Shown: one piece after another, positions 15,244 through 18,331 of the stretch
Layout of the letters: each line of letters opens with the position of its first letter
How positions within the stretch are numbered: the first letter of the stretch is position 1
NCBI GenBank assembly: GCA_002346545.1
Contig: DEAA01000013.1
Span: 244,216-262,546, forward strand
Direction of reading: 5' to 3'
Source of the DNA: Acidobacteria bacterium UBA2994
GTDB taxonomy: Bacteria; Acidobacteriota; Vicinamibacteria; Vicinamibacterales; UBA8438
Length of the DNA stretch: 18,331 bases
The notes under the pieces: generated by a model
Seen by the model: only the letters and a program-made list of their open reading frames with translations
What the model was told of the DNA's origin: nothing
Database searches by the model: none
Made by a program: the position numbers and the translations under genes

Positions 15244-16577
15244 TCACGCGCACTTCGCTTCCACGTCGTACCTTCTTGCAAGGGATGGGGACCGCTGTCG
15301 CGCTTCCGTTCCTTGAGGCGATGACGCCGGCGTTTGCCCGTGCCGCGACGCCGATCACGCGGGTGGCCTTCATCTACACCGCCAACGGCATCATCATGGG
15401 CGACTGGACCCCTGCCGACGAGGGTGGAGGTTTCACCATGTCGCCCACCCTGTTGCCTGTCGCTCCCTTCCAGCAGCAGTTGACCGTGTTGACCGGTCTC
15501 GCTCACCGCAACGGAGAGGCGCTTGGAGATGGACCAGGTGATCACGCCCGAGCTGGCGCTAGCTGGCTGACCGGGGTCCACCCGAAGAAGACTCAGGGCG
15601 CAGACATTCGCAACGGTATGTCGGTCGACCAGATGCTGGCCCAGGATATCGGGCGGTCGACGCCGCTGCCGTCGCTTGAACTGGGACTGCAGGACGTTCG
15701 GATGGTCGGTGGCTGCGATTCTGGTTACAGCTGTGCCTACTCGAACACCGTGTCGTGGAGCTCGCCGACGACGCCGCTGCCGTACGAGAACAATCCCCGG
15801 CGCGTCTTCGAGCGTCTGTTCGGCGACGGTGAGACCACCGACCCGGCGGTACGCGCGGTCCGTTCACGGCAGAACCGCAGCCTGCTCGACTTCGTCATGG
15901 CCGACGCGGCGCGGCTGCGGCTCAGTCTCGGTGCGGGCGACCGGCGCAAGCTTGCGGACTATCTCGATTCGGTGCGCGAGGTGGAGCGGCGAATCGAGAA
16001 CGCTGAGCGCCGCGGGGCGGTCGAACTGCCCACCCTCGACCGGCCCGACGGCGTGCCGCCCACCTTCGCCGAGCACGTCCAGGTGATGTCCGACCTGATC
16101 GCCATTGCCTTCCAGGCGGATCTCACCCGCGTCGTGACGTTCATGTATAGCCGAGAGGGCGGTAACCGTACCTATCGCGAGATCGGCGTGCCCGATGCCC
16201 ACCATGGTCTTTCGCATCACCAAAACGATCCGGAGCGGATGGCGCGGCTGCAGCTGATCGACCGGCACCACGTGGCGCAGTTCGCCTATCTGCTGGGCAA
16301 GCTGGCCGAGGCTGACGACGAACAGGGCTCGGTGCTCGATGCGTCGATGATCATTTACGGGAGCAGCCTGAGCGATAGCAACGCCCATACCCACGATAAT
16401 CTGCCGACGCTGCTCGCCGGCGGAGGGACTGGAACCCTTAAGGGCGGTCGGCACCTGCGCTTCGCCGACGGCACGCCGATGACCAACCTGCTCTTGACCA
16501 TGCTCGACAAGGTCGGCTCTTACCGTGAGCAGGTTGGCGATTCCACTGGTCGCATTGAGCATCTGAGCGATCTCTAG
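15240..16577 (+). CDS. Tat-exported DUF1552 protein
   Basis: A 445-residue member of the DUF1552 family, whose activity is unknown. Residues 8-14 (PRRTFLQ) and the following hydrophobic region form a twin-arginine signal ending near AFARA, so it is exported folded, probably with a bound cofactor or metal. Family marks include FIYTANGIIMGDWTP near the mature N-terminus, the Cys pair in GGCDSGYSCAYSNTVSW, and a C-terminal block YGSSLSDSNAHTHDNLPTLL followed by GGRHLRFADGTPMTNLL. The overall fold recalls secreted sulfatase- or phosphatase-like Tat proteins of the DUF1501/DUF1552 group, but no catalytic assignment is safe. It starts in an ATGA overlap with the DUF1592-type cytochrome. These two families are regularly encoded together, so they probably form one secreted redox or hydrolytic system. 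Confidence 0.92.
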   Translation: MITRTSLPRRTFLQGMGTAVALPFLEAMTPAFARAATPITRVAFIYTANGIIMGDWTPADEGGGFTMSPTLLPVAPFQQQLTVLTGLAHRNGEALGDGPGDHARAGASWLTGVHPKKTQGADIRNGMSVDQMLAQDIGRSTPLPSLELGLQDVRMVGGCDSGYSCAYSNTVSWSSPTTPLPYENNPRRVFERLFGDGETTDPAVRAVRSRQNRSLLDFVMADAARLRLSLGAGDRRKLADYLDSVREVERRIENAERRGAVELPTLDRPDGVPPTFAEHVQVMSDLIAIAFQADLTRVVTFMYSREGGNRTYREIGVPDAHHGLSHHQNDPERMARLQLIDRHHVAQFAYLLGKLAEADDEQGSVLDASMIIYGSSLSDSNAHTHDNLPTLLAGGGTGTLKGGRHLRFADGTPMTNLLLTMLDKVGSYREQVGDSTGRIEHLSDL

Positions 16578-16648
16578 CGGCTCTGACCCAAGCGACAAGT
16601 TCCGCGTTCCGGCCCCTCACGGCGGCCGTCTATCTGCCGTCCGGCCTG

Positions 16649-17791
16649 ATGGCTATTGCCCAGGCGGTGCTCTTGGTCGTGGTGCCGCTGTACGTGCTGG
16701 AGCTCGGCGGCAGTCCGGCGCACGCCGCGCTCGTCTATGCCATGCGCGGGCTCGGCAGCGTCGCCGTGAACCTGCCCGCGAGCGTGGTGATCGATCGCTA
16801 CGGCCACCGGGCCGGCATGGTCAGCGCGATCGCGCTGATGGGCGGGGCGGCGGTGCTGATCGCCTTGACCGACGACAGCAGACTCGTTGCAGCTGCCACC
16901 TTGCTTTTTGGCGCAGGCATGGGTGGCTGGCTGTTGGCGCGGCTGGCGTTGATCACCCTGCATATCCCGAATCATCGTCGCGGTAACGCGCTGTCCGGTC
17001 TCGCCGGCTTGCAACGGCTCGGCATGCTGGTCGGGCCGCTGGCGGGCGGGATCGGCATCGAGATGCTGGGTTTCCGTCCAGTGCTGCTGCTGGTAACGAC
17101 CGCGACCGTGATCGCGGTCGTACTGGTCTCGATGTTTGCTCCAGCCCCGCCAGAGCACTCGGAGCCAGAGATCGGCGGAATGTCGGCCGCTGCGCTACTC
17201 GTCTTGGTGCCGACACTGCTGCGCCGTTACCGGAAGGTGTTCCTGACCGCCGGTGCCTACGCTTTCGCTCTCCAGTTGCTCCGCGAACAGCGGGGACTCT
17301 TGTTCGTACTATGGGGGACCGGTCTCGGCATTGCGCCCGATGAGTTGGGCGGCATTATCAGCCTCGGCGCGACCCTCGACATGCTCATGTTTCCCCTTGG
17401 GGGCTGGGTGATAGACCACCGGGGCCGGAAACCGGCCGGGTTGATGTGCATCGGGCTGATGGCCCTGGCCCTTGCTCTGCTGCCGCTGACCGAGTCCGCT
17501 CTCACCTTGACGCTGGTGGCGCTGCTGGCGGCGGTGGGGAATGGGATGGGGAGCGGCATTGTGCTGACGATGGGGGCCGACTTGGCGCCGGTCAACGACA
17601 CCAGCCGGTTCCTCGGCGCCTGGCGTATGGTGGGCGACGTTGGTGCTCTCTCGGGGCCGTTGCTGACCTCGGCTCTCGGTTCGATCGTCGCGGCGCTCGG
17701 CGCCTCGGCCGCCATCGGACTGTTTGGCGCGGTCATGCTCTGGCGGTTCGTGGAAGAGACGTTGTCGCGGCCCGATGTGCCCGCCGCCTGA
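16649..17791 (+). CDS. Major facilitator superfamily transporter
   Basis: A 380-residue (or slightly longer) inner-membrane transporter with the alternating hydrophobic pattern of about twelve helices. A motif A-like loop, VVIDRYGHRAGM, lies between helices 2 and 3, and a second copy, GWVIDHRGRKPAG, at the same place in the C-terminal half. No substrate can be assigned. Coding character clearly continues upstream of the ATG at 16649: the frame is open from 16559, and its translation (FRPLTAAVYLPSGL) would complete the first helix. This part has no ATG, GTG or TTG; CTG at 16583 is the only near-cognate start before the helix. The given start is therefore conservative and may miss about 22 residues. 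The gene lies 71 bases after the DUF1552 gene. Confidence 0.82.
   Translation: MAIAQAVLLVVVPLYVLELGGSPAHAALVYAMRGLGSVAVNLPASVVIDRYGHRAGMVSAIALMGGAAVLIALTDDSRLVAAATLLFGAGMGGWLLARLALITLHIPNHRRGNALSGLAGLQRLGMLVGPLAGGIGIEMLGFRPVLLLVTTATVIAVVLVSMFAPAPPEHSEPEIGGMSAAALLVLVPTLLRRYRKVFLTAGAYAFALQLLREQRGLLFVLWGTGLGIAPDELGGIISLGATLDMLMFPLGGWVIDHRGRKPAGLMCIGLMALALALLPLTESALTLTLVALLAAVGNGMGSGIVLTMGADLAPVNDTSRFLGAWRMVGDVGALSGPLLTSALGSIVAALGASAAIGLFGAVMLWRFVEETLSRPDVPAA
17096..17121. repeat. Perfect 10-bp inverted repeat inside the MFS gene
   Basis: ACGACCGCGA and TCGCGGTCGT flank a six-base loop (CCGTGA) in the codons of a membrane helix. It would form a stable mRNA hairpin. It may simply reflect GC-rich Thr/Val/Ala codons. 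No neighbouring feature suggests a function. Confidence 0.5.
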
Positions 17792-17927
17792 CCATGCATC
17801 CGACCAGTCACCGTCCCGGTTCGACCACTCGCGTCCAATTCGTCATCGATGCTCGCGTTCCTGCCGTCCAGTGGACTAGAAGCCGAGCCGCGCGGGACAT
17901 GATAGGGTTTCGGCTGCATCCCACGTC

Positions 17928-18331
17928 ATGAAAAGTGCCCATCAACTCGTTGAATCTGACTCGCGGACAGATCGCCCGGTCGCCCGTCGTGTACGGCAAT
18001 TCGCCGAGAGCTTTCTGCGGCCGTTCGGCTTCGGCGTGCGCCCGGTCGCTGAGCTTGAGACGTTGGATCGTGCGCTTCACTGGAGCTACTACTGGTACAA
18101 CGCGCAGAAGAAACCTGATCTTCGCGAGCGGGGAGGTTTCGGACAGATCGCGGCCGACACCATTGCGCAGAAACGGACCTACCTGAACTACGACCGGCTC
18201 TACACTCTGTGGCAGGCGGTCAGCGGCCTGTCTTGCGATAACTTGGCGCTTGCCGAGGTTGGTGCCTATCGCGGCGGCTCGGCACGGTTTGTGGCCGAGA
18301 CGCTCCGCCACCACGGCTGGGCCAACCCGCT
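17928..18331 (+). CDS. TylF-like class I SAM methyltransferase, 3' end beyond the window
   Basis: The first 134 codons of a gene that runs off the window edge. The translation starts MKSAHQLVESDSRTDRPVAR and later gives TYLNYDRLYTLWQAVSG followed by LAEVGAYRGGSARFVAETLR. The last part is a SAM-binding motif I of the macrocin O-methyltransferase (TylF/MycF) type, which often has 'E.G.y.GGsa'. Such enzymes methylate sugars or other small molecules in polysaccharide or natural-product pathways. The target cannot be told. The ATG at 17928 is the only usual start after an upstream in-frame stop at 17877; no clear ribosome binding site is seen. A 136-base gap separates it from the MFS gene, so it may begin a new transcript or gene cluster downstream. 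Confidence 0.72.
   Translation, partial: MKSAHQLVESDSRTDRPVARRVRQFAESFLRPFGFGVRPVAELETLDRALHWSYYWYNAQKKPDLRERGGFGQIAADTIAQKRTYLNYDRLYTLWQAVSGLSCDNLALAEVGAYRGGSARFVAETLRHHGWANP

Noticed and set aside
17881..17915. Inverted repeat AGCCGA / TCGGCT before the last gene.
   Set aside because: Arms of six bases around a 23-base loop are expected by chance at this base composition.
17808..18314. A 168-codon open frame on the minus strand over the end of the window.
   Set aside because: The plus strand here encodes a clear TylF-like methyltransferase with a SAM motif; the minus frame is a shadow of GC-rich coding sequence.

Overview
The window is GC-rich and densely coded, mostly on the plus strand, with many predicted exported proteins. 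Two gene types point to Acidobacteriota (Vicinamibacteria-like) or a similar Gram-negative bacterium with an outer membrane: the DUF1592/DUF1552 pair and the small secreted family with an N-terminal 'DISGVW' and a C-terminal 'ACHEGNY'. The lineage is inferred from gene content only.

Layout. (1) 147-1190: a compact TrmA-type tRNA m5U methyltransferase with altered catalytic motifs. (2) 1289-3269: a Tat-exported FMN alpha-hydroxy-acid oxidase/dehydrogenase carrying an unexpected CxxCH motif, followed almost without a gap by an exported YceI-like protein. A sigma70-like promoter and a perfect hairpin lie upstream. (3) 3405-8626: a tight operon of a LolA-like periplasmic protein, two MacB/LolC-type permeases, a LolD-type ATPase and an outer-membrane beta-barrel candidate. 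Start and stop codons touch or overlap from the third gene on, which suggests a trans-envelope lipid or lipoprotein export system. (4) 8724-9689: a PAP2/Aur1-type membrane phosphatase. (5) 9754-11619: a secreted protein of unknown function and a membrane-anchored glutaminyl-peptide cyclotransferase. (6) 11625-16577: a minus-strand exported ankyrin-repeat protein, diverging from a DUF1592-type cytochrome-like protein that overlaps a Tat-exported DUF1552 protein. (7) 16649-end: an MFS transporter, then the 5' part of a TylF-like methyltransferase cut by the window edge. No gene-free stretch exceeds about 140 bases.

The most interesting pattern joins several of these genes. All six predicted Sec/signal-peptidase-I substrates (YceI-like, LolA-like, beta-barrel, DISGVW protein, ankyrin protein, DUF1592 protein) have Gln as the predicted first mature residue after an Ala. 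The same window encodes an exported glutaminyl cyclase, the enzyme that turns N-terminal Gln into pyroglutamate. The two Tat substrates do not show this. It resembles the 'Q-rule' described for Bacteroidetes, and would be an equivalent periplasmic N-terminal capping system in this lineage. The second lead is the flavoenzyme with a possible c-type heme or metal site in its active-site lid. No RNA genes, CRISPR arrays, insertion sequences or integration sites were seen.
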